From Carposina sasakii (Eukaryota; Arthropoda; Insecta; Lepidoptera; Carposinidae): a stretch of 64,000 nt of DNA. A program made the position numbers and the translations under genes. The stretch lies in the NCBI GenBank assembly GCA_014607495.2, contig CP053172.1:5036888-5100887 (forward strand), read 5' to 3'. A model generated the notes under the pieces. The model was not told the origin of the DNA. It did not search any database and saw only the letters and a program-made list of their open reading frames with translations. This document shows, in pieces, positions 21,456 through 32,902 of the stretch; positions within the stretch are counted from its first letter, which is position 1; each line of letters starts with the position of its first letter.

Positions 21456-22392
21456 GTATCAGCGGGAAGGAAAGAAGGCGCAGTGGATGCAGGGCAGCGA
21501 AGATTCCATTCAGGGGCTCGTGTGGTGCGTGTCTGGTTCGCCGCGAGTGCTCTGGTAGCCCGGATCGGGGAGGTGCCGGAAGGAAGCACTGGGCCCGTGA
21601 AACGCTACGAGTCAGGTCTGTTGCCTGCAGATCGGGTCTGTCGCCCGAGGAAGCGGAAGTCCGTGTGGTGCGTGTCTGGTTCGCCGCGGGCTTCAAGAAA
21701 ATTTTGTCGGGTCTGTTGCCCGAACACACGAAGAAAGAAGTGGGAGGAGCCTTTGGAGTACCCGTTTCAAGGCTGTTTAGCCGCGGGTACAAGAAGCAGA
21801 GGTGCAGGTGCTCGTTCAGTGCTAACCCAAGCCACGAGTACCTGTGAAGTAGATGTGCAGGTGTTTGCTCAGGTGCATGTTGCCCGCAAGTACCTGCGAA
21901 AAGGAATCCGGAATTGTCACGAAGAGGTGGAGCGTGAGGTGCCCGGTCAGAGCTGGGCAAGCCACGGGTACCTTCGAAGCCAACACAGTTTACTGTGGCC
22001 TAGTGTCTGCCACCTAACGGTGCCAAACGGTGGGCACTAGGTTAACCGCCTCATAGTAGCGGGTGGTGTGATCGAACAGCACCACCCGGCTGATTAGCAG
22101 CTGACCTAGTTCGGCCGGCGTCGGTAAGGTGTACGTGGATCATGGCTTGGCAATCATGGAGATTGTTTAGGCACGCGATTTCTGCTGAGCGTTCCTCTCA
22201 GTAGTTTACACTTGTGTTGAAGCGTACACTCTCTGCCGGGCGGTTCCTTGTCCTATACCCATTCCCTCCTTAGTTTCCTGTAGGCAGGTAGGGACAGCTT
22301 GCAGGTAGGTAGGGGTCCGTGGGTAGTAGCCGTAGGTAGGTAGGGACCTTGTCTCTTCATCTACAACTACGGCCAGAGCATCGGGATTCGAC
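21456..22392 (+). other. BEL element leader, with internal repeats
   Basis: A GC-rich untranslated leader of about 0.94 kb between primer-binding site and gag. GTGTGGTGCGTGTCTGGTTC occurs twice (near 21,519 and 21,663), GGGTCTGT(C/T)GCCCGA twice, and a CGGGTAC motif recurs. Frames of 136-246 codons on both strands here carry no recognisable domain and are regarded as chance. Confidence 0.6.
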
Positions 22393-25029
22393 ATGACTAG
22401 AACAAGAAGTCACAATAAGGGTAGCGAACAAACCTCCGTAAGTACAGAGCGAACGGGAGAATCGTCTGCCACTGTTAGTACAGAGCAGACCACTTCGACT
22501 GAGCGCACGATGTCGACCGACCACACGTCGGGTACGGAGCGTACTGATAGGGTTTCGTTACAAGGTAAGGTGGATAACGTCGCGGTAGCGTCCGGTAGTA
22601 GGGTCGATCCGCCATCCCGGGATGGAACGGTTGTCAACTGTCCGGTAACAACGCGTAAGCCGGCGGGATCACGAGCGTCGAGTAGTTCGAGTCAGCGACG
22701 ACGAGCATTACTAGAGGCGCGTATCGAATTTGAGAAAGCGGAAGCGGCGCGGACAATAGCTAAGTCGCGTTTAGAGCTTGCGCAATTGGATGAGGCAGAA
22801 GCGTCGGGTTTAAGCGAGGTAGAATATAACCGCGATAACGTAACAAAATGGGTAACGAAGTCAATCGAGCAAAGTAAGACCGCAAGTAAGCCGATTGAAC
22901 CGCGAGTAGTAACGCCGCGTAGAGTTCCCGAGTTAGAGGCGCCGAAACCGGAGATAGATAACCTCGCCTCCGCGTTAATACAGGCCATGCGATCAATTAG
23001 TCAACCGTCATCTAGACAGGCGCCGCGGTATATTAACGAGTTACATAATTTTGACGGCAACCCACGCGAGTGGATAGCTTTTCGTGCGGTTTTTAGGGAC
23101 ACGCGCGAATTCTTTAGCGACATAGAGAATATGGCTAGGTTACGTCGCGCTATACAGGGGCAGGCTAGGGAGGCTGTAAAGTCTATGCTTTACACGCATT
23201 CCGACCCCGAGGAGATAATGTACATGTTAGAGCGTAGATTCGGTCGTCCGATCCATCTTATTAAGAGCGAGATTGAAAGTTTACAAAAACTTCCGCCCAT
23301 GTCGCAAGACGTCAAAGGTATAGGGGCGTTCGCGAGCGCGGTTGCTAACAGCGTAAACACGATTAAACAAATGGACCGAATCGAATATTTATACTCTAGC
23401 GACGTATCCGACAGAATAATAGATAAGATGAATATGTTAGTCAAGTTTCGATGGTACGAATACAGGTCGCGCAACGAAAAAGAACCTATTCTTATAGCGT
23501 TATCGGCTTTCCTAAACATCATAGCGGATCAGTTCGAAGCGTACGATAGCACGCCCGCGTCGGAAAGGCGTTATACGAGACATAGGGACGTTCAGCCGCC
23601 ACCGCCGCGGCGAAATAGAGTTCACGCGGCCGTAGTACGGGAGACGACCTCTGACGAGTCAGATTCATCTCACTATTCGGACAGCTATTCCAGCGAAAGC
23701 GAGTTAGAAAGCGACCACCAGGTAGTTGCGGCAGCTTTCGGTGATAGGGATAGGAAATGTGTAAATTGCCGGGGTCGAGACCATACTCTAGAAAAATGTC
23801 CGCATTTTATAAAAGTAAATGTGAAAAAGCGATGGAACATAGTAAAGCGCTTAAGAGTATGTTTTCGATGTTTGAGCAGTAAACACATTAGCGACAAATG
23901 CAAGTCGAAGCATTGCGATATAGACGGTTGTAGACATAGGCATCATAGGTTGCTGCATAGCGAACCGCCTCCATCGGTGGAGGCGAAACCGGAGCCGCCG
24001 GCTACAGTATCGGTTAATCACTTATCCGAGCCGCGCGCATATCTTAAAATGGTACCAGTAGATCTATTAGGGCCAGAGGGCAGCACCTCCGTTATCGCAT
24101 TGTTAGACGAAGGGTCAACCGTGACTCTATTGCTCGACGATATAGCCAATAGAATAGGGGCCGTAGGTCCGGTAGAAAAGTTAGCAATAGAGGGAGTCGG
24201 GGGTCACCGCATTAACAATATGTCGCAGCGACTAGATTTAAAGATCAAAGGTAGATTCACGCGTGATTACGAACCTATATGCGCGTTAACTATAGCCGAA
24301 TTAAGCTTATCTTCGCAGGGCGTGTATAAGCGCAACCTTTCAAATCATACTCACTTAGCGGACATAGCAGATCAGCTCACATACGATCAAGTGAGACCTT
24401 CACTTTTGATAGGACAAGATAACTGGCATCTTATCGTAACTAGGCAACTTAAGTCGGGCTCTTCAAGCCAACCGGTAGCTTCATTAACCCGTCTCGGATG
24501 GGTATTGCACGGGTGCAATAGCGATTCTATTAAAAAGGTAAATTTCGTAAATAACACAAATAATAATAACAATAGTTTAGAACAAATTTCATCAAATAAC
24601 TTAGAAAATTTAATAAAACGTAACTTCTCTATAGACGCGTTAGGAATAGAACCAAAACGGCCCACGCACGATACAGAACAACGCGCTATTAGCATTCTAG
24701 ATAAGACCACTAGGAAAACAACTGACGGGCGTTTCGAGTGCGGTTTACTATGGCGTCACGACGACGAAGTAATGCCTAAAAATAGAGATAACGCGTTGCA
24801 ACGTTTGTTAAGAATAGAACGCAAATTAAATAAAAACCCGATTTATAAAAATCAATATGTAGAGCAGCTAAATAACTTATTTAAAAATGGTTACGCAGAG
24901 CCAGCCAAATCGATGCCTACATCAGTACGTACGTGGTACCTACCACATTTCGCGGTAGTGTATCCTCAAAAGTTTAAGATGCGTCGTGTTTTCGATAAAG
25001 CGAGCCGTATTAGCTTAGATAAAATCTGA
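22393..25029 (+). CDS. BEL/Pao gag-protease with truncated reverse transcriptase
   Basis: An 878-codon frame from ATG 22393. Residues 1-200: serine/threonine-rich then a charged coiled-coil-like stretch. About 215-385: the BEL gag core (FDGNPREWIAFRAVFRDTRE, later MLERRFGRP). About 454-470 and 490-515: cysteine/histidine knuckles (CVNCRGRDHTLEKC; CFRCLSSKHISDKC plus a C/H tail). About 565-590: aspartic protease with LLDEGSTVTLL. From about 815 the reverse transcriptase fingers begin (AVVYPQKFKMRRVFDKASR), then the frame stops. Intact BEL polyproteins run on for many hundred residues with RT, RNase H and integrase. The Gag and protease parts could still be made; the RT is not functional. Confidence 0.85.
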   Translation: MTRTRSHNKGSEQTSVSTERTGESSATVSTEQTTSTERTMSTDHTSGTERTDRVSLQGKVDNVAVASGSRVDPPSRDGTVVNCPVTTRKPAGSRASSSSSQRRRALLEARIEFEKAEAARTIAKSRLELAQLDEAEASGLSEVEYNRDNVTKWVTKSIEQSKTASKPIEPRVVTPRRVPELEAPKPEIDNLASALIQAMRSISQPSSRQAPRYINELHNFDGNPREWIAFRAVFRDTREFFSDIENMARLRRAIQGQAREAVKSMLYTHSDPEEIMYMLERRFGRPIHLIKSEIESLQKLPPMSQDVKGIGAFASAVANSVNTIKQMDRIEYLYSSDVSDRIIDKMNMLVKFRWYEYRSRNEKEPILIALSAFLNIIADQFEAYDSTPASERRYTRHRDVQPPPPRRNRVHAAVVRETTSDESDSSHYSDSYSSESELESDHQVVAAAFGDRDRKCVNCRGRDHTLEKCPHFIKVNVKKRWNIVKRLRVCFRCLSSKHISDKCKSKHCDIDGCRHRHHRLLHSEPPPSVEAKPEPPATVSVNHLSEPRAYLKMVPVDLLGPEGSTSVIALLDEGSTVTLLLDDIANRIGAVGPVEKLAIEGVGGHRINNMSQRLDLKIKGRFTRDYEPICALTIAELSLSSQGVYKRNLSNHTHLADIADQLTYDQVRPSLLIGQDNWHLIVTRQLKSGSSSQPVASLTRLGWVLHGCNSDSIKKVNFVNNTNNNNNSLEQISSNNLENLIKRNFSIDALGIEPKRPTHDTEQRAISILDKTTRKTTDGRFECGLLWRHDDEVMPKNRDNALQRLLRIERKLNKNPIYKNQYVEQLNNLFKNGYAEPAKSMPTSVRTWYLPHFAVVYPQKFKMRRVFDKASRISLDKI

Positions 25030-25950
25030 CCCGCGCTCTTTTAGGCCCGCCGTAGCGCATAGGCTCGCGGAAATCGAAGATCATTCACAAACATCGGAAT
25101 GGAGATGGCTAGCTAGCACTCTTTACGATATTTACCGATGACGCGACGCGGGATTCCCCCACTAAGTTTTAATATAGACCATCGGTGGTTTGGAGGTACG
25201 GATTTTGTGCGGCGATGACAAGCAATGGCCAGTAGACCGCAGTAAGCGGGTAGCAACGCCTCCCACAGGAGAGGAACGTACCGTAACAGTAGCTACTTTA
25301 GTAAACACCAATCGAGTACCATTACCCGATGTGATAAGGTTTTCGTCGTACAAACGATAACTTCGAACCACAGCGCATATCTTACAGTGTGCGGACACTT
25401 TTAAATCTTTGTTAGGTAACAATTCGCAACCGGTGAGCGTTGAGTGCGCGTAGGATATCCGATAGGAGCTGGCGAAAGTATGGTAGTAAAACGGTAGCGC
25501 AGCGCCATCTAGTCGATAACGAGGTAAAATCTCAGCTGATGACTTTACCTACCGAATATTTAGTACGGGCGGAACGCATTATTTTGGAAAGCATTCAATT
25601 AGATTCATTTAGTGACGAACGAAAATGCATAGTTAATAACAATAAATTGTCTAAGTCTTCCCGTGTAAAACATTTATCTTTGGTTATGAACAACGGATTG
25701 TTGCGGCTTAACACGAGAGTTAGCGCAGCCGATTGCGTGCCGGACTCGTATAAAAACCCTATAGTCTTAGACGGTAAGCATCCGATTGTTAGATTGCTCG
25801 TACGTCAATATCATCTAGATTACGGACATGGTAATCATCAAACCATTATGAACGAAATTAGGCAGCGTTTTTACATACTATCGTTGCGAGTATTAGTTAA
25901 GGCCGTTGCAACAATCTCAGCCGCCGTTCACGTGCACCGGTGTTGACTGT
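25030..25950 (+). pseudogene. BEL pol remnant: RNase H end and integrase N-terminal region
   Basis: Directly after the truncated RT, other frames read RLAEIEDHSQTSEWRW and, a few codons on and out of frame, TDDATRDSP, which is the RNase H/integrase spacer of BEL/Pao elements. Hence RT palm, thumb and RNase H were removed in one deletion near 25,029-25,050. Then comes GGLEVRILCGDDKQWP with further frame changes (stop in SSYKR near 25,361). From 25,440 there is a frame with LVRQYHLDYGHGNHQTIMNE, the start of the integrase zinc region. It ends at RVLVKAVA, where the CxxC half of the HHCC motif is missing. Confidence 0.75.
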
Positions 25951-26751
25951 TTCGGTCCGGTTCATATTACAGTAGGTCGTAGGAGCGAGAAGCGTTGGAT
26001 AGCTTTGTTCACCTGTCTTACCACGCGCGCAATCCACCTCGAGATAGCATCGTCATTGTCATCTGACTGTATGATATTAGCTTTGCGTCGAATGTCAGCT
26101 AGGCGCGGGTCTCCGAAGACACTTTATAGCGATAACGGTACGAATTTTGTTGGCGCGAATCGCGAGCTTAAGGAAGAATTCGAGAAATTAAAGATCGATA
26201 TCGTTGATAAGGTAGAGTCGCGCGGGATTAAATGGAAGTTTATTCCACCCGGGGCCCCTAATATGGGAGGTGCGTGGGAACGAATGGTTCGCTCAGTCAA
26301 AGTGGCACTATCTGTTACTCTCAAGGAAAGACAGCCCCGCGAGGAAGTCCTTCATACTCTCCTACTCGAAGCAGAACATCTGATTAACTCGAGACCATTA
26401 ACTGACGTCAGCCTAGATCCAGATGACACTGAGAGTCTAACGCCAAACCATTTTCTTATCGCGCGTTCGAACGGCTTACCTCAAATTGGCCTGTTCAGTA
26501 ATAGCGATTTAATCGGCGCAGCTACGTGGCGTACTGTTCAGAGATTAACCGATAAATTTTGGAATCGCTGGGTGAGAGAATACTTACCAACTCTCACGCC
26601 TAAGTACGATCGCAACACCGGCTTCACTAACCCTAATGTCGGAGATGTTGTATTGATTATAGACTCGTCATTACCGCGAGGTGTATGGCCCAAAGGTGTA
26701 ATAACAATACTTATCCTGGTCCAGATGGCAAAGTCAGAACATCAGACGTAA
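25906..26751 (+). pseudogene. BEL integrase core and C-terminal domain
   Basis: An open frame with the integrase catalytic core: TGVDCFGPVHI (first Asp), TLYSDNGTNFVGANREL (second Asp), PGAPNMGGAWERMVRSVK (Glu), then NSRPLT, LTPNHFLI and the DUF5641-type C-terminal region ending PRGVWPKGVI. It has no start of its own and is out of frame with the upstream integrase fragment, so it would only be translated if those frames were joined. It is followed by a G-rich polypurine tract and the 3' LTR. Confidence 0.75.
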
Positions 26752-26869
26752 GAACTTTAGCTGGCACACTGAGACGTCCAACTTCGAGGCTCATAAAGAT
26801 AACAAGTAGCTCAAAAATCGTACCACCTGATATCTGTACTCAGACACTGTCTTCGCACGGAGGGGGGAC

Positions 26870-28129
26870 TGTTGACAATTTTTGAACATCCCCAAACTAA
26901 CTCTACGTTCCCACTTACACTGGTCTTAAACCAGACAACAAATTAGTATTAAGCATAGTTTCTGTAGCGAATAGTATATTAATAATCTTGTAATATGTAA
27001 TAATCTAGTAATAATCTTGTATTATGTTAATTTAGATTCATTCATATTGGCTCAGCCAATCACAGCTCAGTAACATAAAATAGAAATGTAAATGCCGCCC
27101 CGTTATCACCTCGTACCTTACCGTACTTGAGCATGTATTTTCGCATATTTTGTAATAATCTTTGATGTAAATTCACTTGGAGTTATAACTTAGAAGCTTG
27201 TAATTGCCTTCAGCATTGAGTAATATCTGTATAATTAATCATAAAACTTAGCCCTAAATGATGCGTATCTTAAATACATAAAGCATCATAACATTTGTAT
27301 AATCTTACCTTAGTTTCATTAGTTTGAAGGAGTACATACCAACCTGTTTGCTTAATTATTTTGATGAAACTTAACGTAAAATCTTATGTATGTATTCCAA
27401 TTAGTAAAACAGCATTTTTATTGTAAAGTATATATTTCTCAACATAAGTACAAATAGTTTGTATCCATTGTTCGTTAATTACCTATTGTTTTGGATTAAT
27501 TTAGAGTCATAGTGTAAAGAATATAGGTAAAATGTGTAATTTATGTATCGTAAAAGCTTTCTATATCCGCATAAACCTATCCTGTAGTTAGTAAGGATTA
27601 ATGTGTAACCTTTCCTGGACTTGTCGCCTGAAAAACAGGCTAATTATATAATTTAACGGTCATTTTAGCGGTCTTTCAGTGATAGAATCATATTGTACCA
27701 TTTGACTTCATTAGCAACTTAGAATCTTATTGGAAAAGCCTAAATGTAATTAGTATGAGTTCAAATAACTAGAAAAACCTTAGTTTTGTATCAGTTTCGT
27801 ATTAATTCTGTATTACGCAATACTTGTCAATATTGCATCATCTTTTTCCTTACACCCCTCACCCCTCAGGTGAGTTGTCTAAATTGTTCTAAGCATTGTA
27901 ATTGGTTAATAGATTCAAAATACCTTCTTACCATAGTCTATCACATAAGTAGTGTCTGTATTGCATAAATATAAGTTCAATAAAATAAATTGGCCAGTCT
28001 TCGTCTGTCGCTGGAACCGTTCACATCGCGTTATTATTTCACACTCCACGCTTGTAACCCAGTCTGCAGCAAGTAAGGGGCTTGTGGGCAGAGTGGTGTC
28101 TAGACACCGAGGGTAGAGGGCCCTCAACA
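26870..28129 (+). repeat. BEL element 3' LTR
   Basis: 1260 bp, one base shorter than the 5' LTR (a missing A near 27,417). Otherwise no difference found by eye. Followed by the target duplication CTAGT. Confidence 0.92.
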
Positions 28130-28134
28130 CTAGT

Positions 28135-28716
28135 TTAGCATAATATTGGAAAGTTTACCGCCGCCGAGGACCACAGATGTCCTTCCTTGTACACTCAACG
28201 ACATGTAAATATGCAATTTTTTTATAAAATTGCTTGAGTTTAAGGTACTATGTAATGACACATAGGCTATAATATCACGCGGACAAAATCGCGGAAGTAC
28301 GCTGCATATCAGCGTACTTCAAACATAAAACATCAAAACGGTGTATTATTGTAGTTTCTTTTATAATTTAATTTATAACTACCTATAATTAGCCGGATAT
28401 TCTGTAAAAAAATTATAATTAACCGCTCAGTAAATTCTGAGATCCAGCAAATGCGCAAACGTTACTCCAGCAGAATTTTGAATATCGTCGCAGCCACAGC
28501 AAATACGAATACAAATTAAGTTTTAACAATAATTGATATTAAATTATTTACTTAACATTTAATTCAAAATACTACTTAGAAAACAAACATCTGGCTGTGG
28601 TAACGTTACCCCAGCCGAGTTCTGTTTTTCTCAAATAACAAAAAAACTATCAGTTCACCAAATTTAAAAATAGGCTTACCATTTACAGAAGCTATATTTC
28701 TAATTATCTATTACAC
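28135..28716. other. Non-coding; probable 3' UTR of the - strand zinc-finger exon
   Basis: AT-rich, no frame or repeat recognised. It lies immediately downstream (in - strand sense) of the stop at 28,717-28,719. Confidence 0.35.
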
Positions 28717-29864
28717 TTAGATGCCCATATTCGCTACTTTTCTGCTGGCGTAACGCTCTCGTTTTTCACCTGTATGTAACCTCTCATGTTCTTTTAAAGA
28801 TGAACTCTTTGCACTCTTATAATCACAAAAGTTACATTTGAATGGTTTTTCACCTGTATGTATCCTCTCATGTTTTTTTAATGAATCACGTTGTGTACAT
28901 TTATAATCACAAAAGTTACATTTGAATGGTTTTTCACCTGTATGTATCCTCTCATGTATTTTTATTTTTCCACTCTGTGCACTCCTATGGTCACAAAACT
29001 TACATTTGAATGGTTTTTCACCTGTATGTATCCTCTCATGTTTTCTTAATGCATCACGATGTATACATTTATAATCACAAAAGTTACATTTGAATGGTTT
29101 TTCACCTGTATGTATCCTCTCATGCATTTTTACATTTCCACTTCGTGCACTTCTAAAGTCACAAAAGTTACATTTGAATGGTTTTTCACCTGTATGTATT
29201 GCATCATGTGCTTTTAATTCTGTACGAGTTGCACATCTATAGTCACAATGGTTACATTTGAATGGTTTTTCACCTGTATGTATCCTCTCATGTATTTTTA
29301 TTTTTCCACTCTGTGCACTCCTATGGTCACAAAACTTACATTTGAATGGTTTTTCACCTGTATGTATCCTCTCATGCATTTTTACATTTCCACTTCGTGC
29401 ACTTCTAAAGTCACAAAAGTTACATTTGAATGGTTTTTCACCTGTATGTATTGCATCATGTGCTTTCAATTCTGTACGAGTTGCACATCTATAGTCACAA
29501 TGGTTACATTTGAATAGTTTTTCACCTGTATGTATCCTCTCATGTTTTTTTATTGAGTCACGTTGTATACATTTATAATTACAAAAGTTACATTTGAATA
29601 GTTTTTCACCTGTATGTATCCTCTCATGTCTTTTAAAATTTCCTTTTACTGCACTCCTATAGTCACAAAAGTCACATTTGAATGGTTTTTCACCTGTATG
29701 TATCTTCTCATGAATTTTTATACCACTTTTATAACTGTAACAGTTTGTTTTAATAACATTTACATTCCGACGTTTACTCTTACGGTGTACTACTGTGTTG
29801 ATCATAATAATATGTCTCTCTAATGAAAGTTTTGTTTTAAATCGGTAACCACAGTGATCACATA

Positions 29865-31140
29865 CAGTCTGTTTGACAAGAGCGTGTACGGCAAAACTTT
29901 TTTTTAGGTACCGCTAGAAGCTTGGTTGAGAATTGGGCAGGTAGCTAGCCCCTTCCCCTCAGATGCTTTGTGTATAGAGTCTCATGTGTCGTTCGATCTT
30001 TGTCAGAGAAGGACGTATTTCGTCATGAGCGCTACGTACGCATCACGTTATGAAGCAGTGTTTTTGTGTTTGCATCCAAAAGGACCCAAAATGTCATACG
30101 CAGCCGCTGCAAAATACATGAAAAAGTCAAAGACATTTGTTTGTAAGTGGGTGAAACGCTATTCCGAAGTAAAAAATGTCGACGATCTGGCTAATCGTGG
30201 CTCTACGCAAAAAAAAACAACGAAAAAGGAGGACAAAATGATTTTACGGGTATTCGAGAAGAATTCTCGCCTATCGTTACGTGGTGGCCAAGTGGTTTTT
30301 GCTTAAAAAGGGCCTTAATGTGTCATGTGATACTATGGGAAGAAGACGTTTTACTGGCTCATGATGTAAAATTTCGTAGCATAATAAAGAAACCGCTACT
30401 TTCGGAAAATCATGTTAAAAGAGACTCACTTGGGCGCAGGAAAATTTGGACCGGGATTGGGACAATGTAATTTTTTTTCGGACGAAGCTTCTTTTTGGGC
30501 ACGTTCTTCTGTCACTCATACCTGGTGTACCCACGCCAATAAATTCATCCAGCGGACGGTCAAACATCCGGTGAAGGTGCACGTTTGGGGTTGTTTTTCA
30601 AAACAGGGATTTGGTACCTTGCACATATTTACAGGTAATTTAAATGCAGCTAAAATGGTCAAAATATATCAAATGGCTTTATTACCATCTGCTCAAAAGT
30701 GGTTTAGAAGGAAAAACATATATTGGTTACTGCAAGAAGACAATGACCCGAAACATCGGAGTCGTCTTTGTACAGCGTGGAAACAAGAAAATGACGTTGA
30801 AGTACTAGATTGGCCATCACAGTCGCCGGATGCAAATCCAATAGAAAATGTTTGGGCACTCATGAAGTTGAAGCTTCGAGGAAAGCAGATCTGGACTTTA
30901 AAACGATTAGTTCGTGAAATTAGACTTATTTGGAGGTCTTTGTCCCTGGATTATGCAATAAAATTAGTAGAAAGTATGCCTCGAAGACTCCAGTCAATTA
31001 TTGATAATGGAGGCGACTGGACAAGTTATTAATAATAAAGCATCATTGTCTATATCATGTATAATGAGTGTATTTTTTTTCTATTTCTTATCCCAATTCA
31101 TTCCCGAGCTTTGCCGTACACGCTCTTGTCAAACAGACTG
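29865..31140 (+). mobile_element. Tc1-like DNA transposon
   Basis: 1276 bp. The first and last 31 bases are perfect inverted repeats beginning CAGTCTGTTTGACAAGAGCG. TA dinucleotides flank both ends (29863-29864, 31141-31142). The paralogous exon at 38,615-38,625 shows the empty site with a single TA, which fixes both boundaries. Confidence 0.93.
30026..31032 (+). pseudogene. Tc1-like transposase, frameshifted
   Basis: The N-terminal frame (start ATG 30026, MSATYASRYEAVF) has a helix-turn-helix region with KYMKKSKTFVCKWVKRY and ends at LRGGQVVFA near 30,304. Shifted sequence bridges to a second frame with DEASFW (first Asp), EDNDPKH (second Asp) and DWPSQSPDANPIENVW (Glu). From the first D of DND to the Glu there are 34 intervening residues, the DD34E spacing of Tc1. 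At least two frame changes (about 30,300 and in the T-run near 30,472) make it inactive. Confidence 0.82.
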
Positions 31141-31466
31141 TATATATTGTCTCTTTATATCGTGAAATCTTATATGTTTGACTAGCAAGTTTTTATCTGC
31201 ATTCTCATAACCACAGTCATTACATTTATAATTAGGCTTGTTTAAGTGTTGACCATTCTTTTGTTGTATTTCTTTTTTGTTTATATATCTCTTTCTATAT
31301 TTGGTAGTACCTGTGTCTATATCTTCGTCTTTGACGTGCTTCTTGGAACTCTCTTCAACAATTTGTTCTTCTTTTATTTCCTGTGAATGATTTGTACTGG
31401 AACAAGTTTCTGTAATGGCTGCTGTTGATGTGATTTCGGAATATATATTATCCTCTGCTGGTGAAT

Positions 31467-32347
31467 CTAGAGGGAAATAACAAGATAAACTAAATAACAA
31501 TGTATCTAATTATATGTATATTTTACTTTTGTATAATTGTAAACGCTTAGACTAAGTAATCTATAGACCGAGTGCAAGAAAAACTTTTTTGATTTTAAAA
31601 GTAGAATACAAGAGTGACGTCACAGAAGTTGTCATTGTATCGGTGCATAAGGATGCCAGCTTATGGCATATTACCTTGTTAATTGGGAAAAACATAAAAT
31701 TATCTGTTCATGAAAATAAATTATAATACATAATATTGTTTAGCACAAAGACAAGTTTTTTTTAACAATAACTGTGATTTACTCATGAAAGGACACCCCC
31801 CGGTTTCCATACAATTTGGGGCCTGATTGTACAGGACTGGAAATTTGCACATAATTAGTTCATTTTTGTGGGTTTCATTCAAAGGCCAAGTTGGTAAAAT
31901 GATCAACATATGTTTTATAGGTTATGTTTGAAGTCTTATTTTTTGTAAAACTATTTATGGGAAGGTCGACATGAGCACGTGGTGCTACTATTTTTTACTA
32001 TACAGATTAGCCGTTCCCCACTGCCGCTAATGTGTCCCAGCGCCAGCTATACGCCGGCCAGACGACGCTCATGTGTCCCAGCGCCAGGCCAGACGACCTA
32101 GTATATACATCAGTATACTAAACTTATGCAAATAACGCGTTATACTACACTTACAGCATAAACTAAGCGTGCGGTGCTATGCGTAATCGCTCAAAATAGA
32201 AACTGGCATATAAGTGTTTTGTATGGCCGTTGTATAGGGACCATAAATCAACATCCACAACAAAGTGTTACTATTGATATGCAGTTGACTGTAGGTACCT
32301 ACAACTAATAAAAAAAGCCGACAAGTGCGAGTTGAACTCGCGTGAAG
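31467..32347. other. Intron or spacer upstream of terminal exon A
   Basis: The first 80 or so bases (31,467-31,547) match the intron flank of terminal exon B (38,935-39,000), showing that the duplicated unit includes intron. Beyond that no gene is seen. GTGTCCCAGCGCCAG occurs twice near 32,034 and 32,072. Confidence 0.5.
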
Positions 32348-32902
32348 AGGGTTCCGTACGATGTTACCTATCATGTTTTTTTAAATCTGACAAAAAGTTG
32401 GTACGCACAATATTGAGTGATTTACCATGTTATTTTAATATCATGGACTTCTTATAGGTTTTCCTATAATCTATAAGGAGAAAACTAATTTCTGTATTTT
32501 TTTCAAAATTTTAGGTTCAGTAGTTTCGGAGATAAGGGGGGGGGGAATGGTCAATTTTCGTCTATTTTCTTGAATAACTTGGAAACTATTTATTTTAAAA
32601 TTACAAAAAAATACATTTAAGATCTTCTCAACAAGACCTTTCATTTGATATGCCACACGATGCAGTTTTCAGATTTTTTTTTTTCAATTTTCCCCTTCCC
32701 CCCCAAAAATGACCCCCATATACAGATTTCATCTGCTCACGTCACACCTCTGTGTTTGGGTCACAGGAATTGATATGTGTACCAAATTTCAACTTAATCG
32801 GTCTAATAGATTCGGAGATAATTGACTGTAAGCGACGGACGGACAGACACACGAGTGATCCTATAAGGGTTCCGTTTTTGTATTCAGACGTACGGAACCC
32901 TA
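32348..32902. repeat. Repeat with GGGTTCCGTACG inverted ends
   Basis: GGGTTCCGTACG at 32349 and CGTACGGAACCCT to 32902 bound a non-coding element. A further GGGTTCCGT occurs inside near 32,866 next to a GACGGACGGACAGACA stretch. This arrangement is typical of a very abundant lepidopteran non-autonomous repeat. The preceding GCCGACAAGTGCGAGTTGAA may be part of it. Confidence 0.5.

Larger units (their letters stand above)
20174..28129 (+). mobile_element. BEL/Pao LTR retrotransposon with pol deletion
   Basis: A complete insertion: 5' LTR 20174-21434, 3' LTR 26870-28129, and a 5-bp target duplication CTAGT (20169-20173 and 28130-28134). The LTRs begin TGTTGA and end TCAACA and differ, by my reading, by a single deleted A. 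A TGG-starting primer-binding site follows the 5' LTR and a G-rich polypurine tract (about 26,858-26,868) precedes the 3' LTR. Gag and protease are open, but most of reverse transcriptase and RNase H is missing. It lies right of the non-LTR remnants and left of the - strand zinc-finger exon. Confidence 0.92.
28717..31466 (-). pseudogene. ZAD-gene terminal exon A, 11-finger array, split by a Tc1 element
   Basis: Read right to left, the exon starts in phase 1 after an acceptor CCCTCTAG (AG 31468-31467) with DSPAEDNIYSEITS. It goes through a KKEIQQKN linker and finger CNDCGYENADKNLLVKH and is interrupted at 31,141 by a Tc1-like insertion. It resumes at 29,864 with CDHCGYRFKTKLSLERH, then 11 near-identical fingers joined by HTGEKPFKC linkers, and ends in RERYASRKVANMGI at a stop (28717-28719). 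Apart from the insertion the frame is open. Terminal exon B (36,845-38,934) is closely related and uninterrupted at this point. Either a second alternative last exon of the - strand ZAD gene or a duplicate; with the insertion it probably does not make full protein. Confidence 0.8.

Noticed and set aside
21220..21960. 246-codon - strand frame across the BEL LTR and leader
   Set aside because: No domain, half of it lies in the LTR and repeats at the 3' LTR; antisense chance frame.
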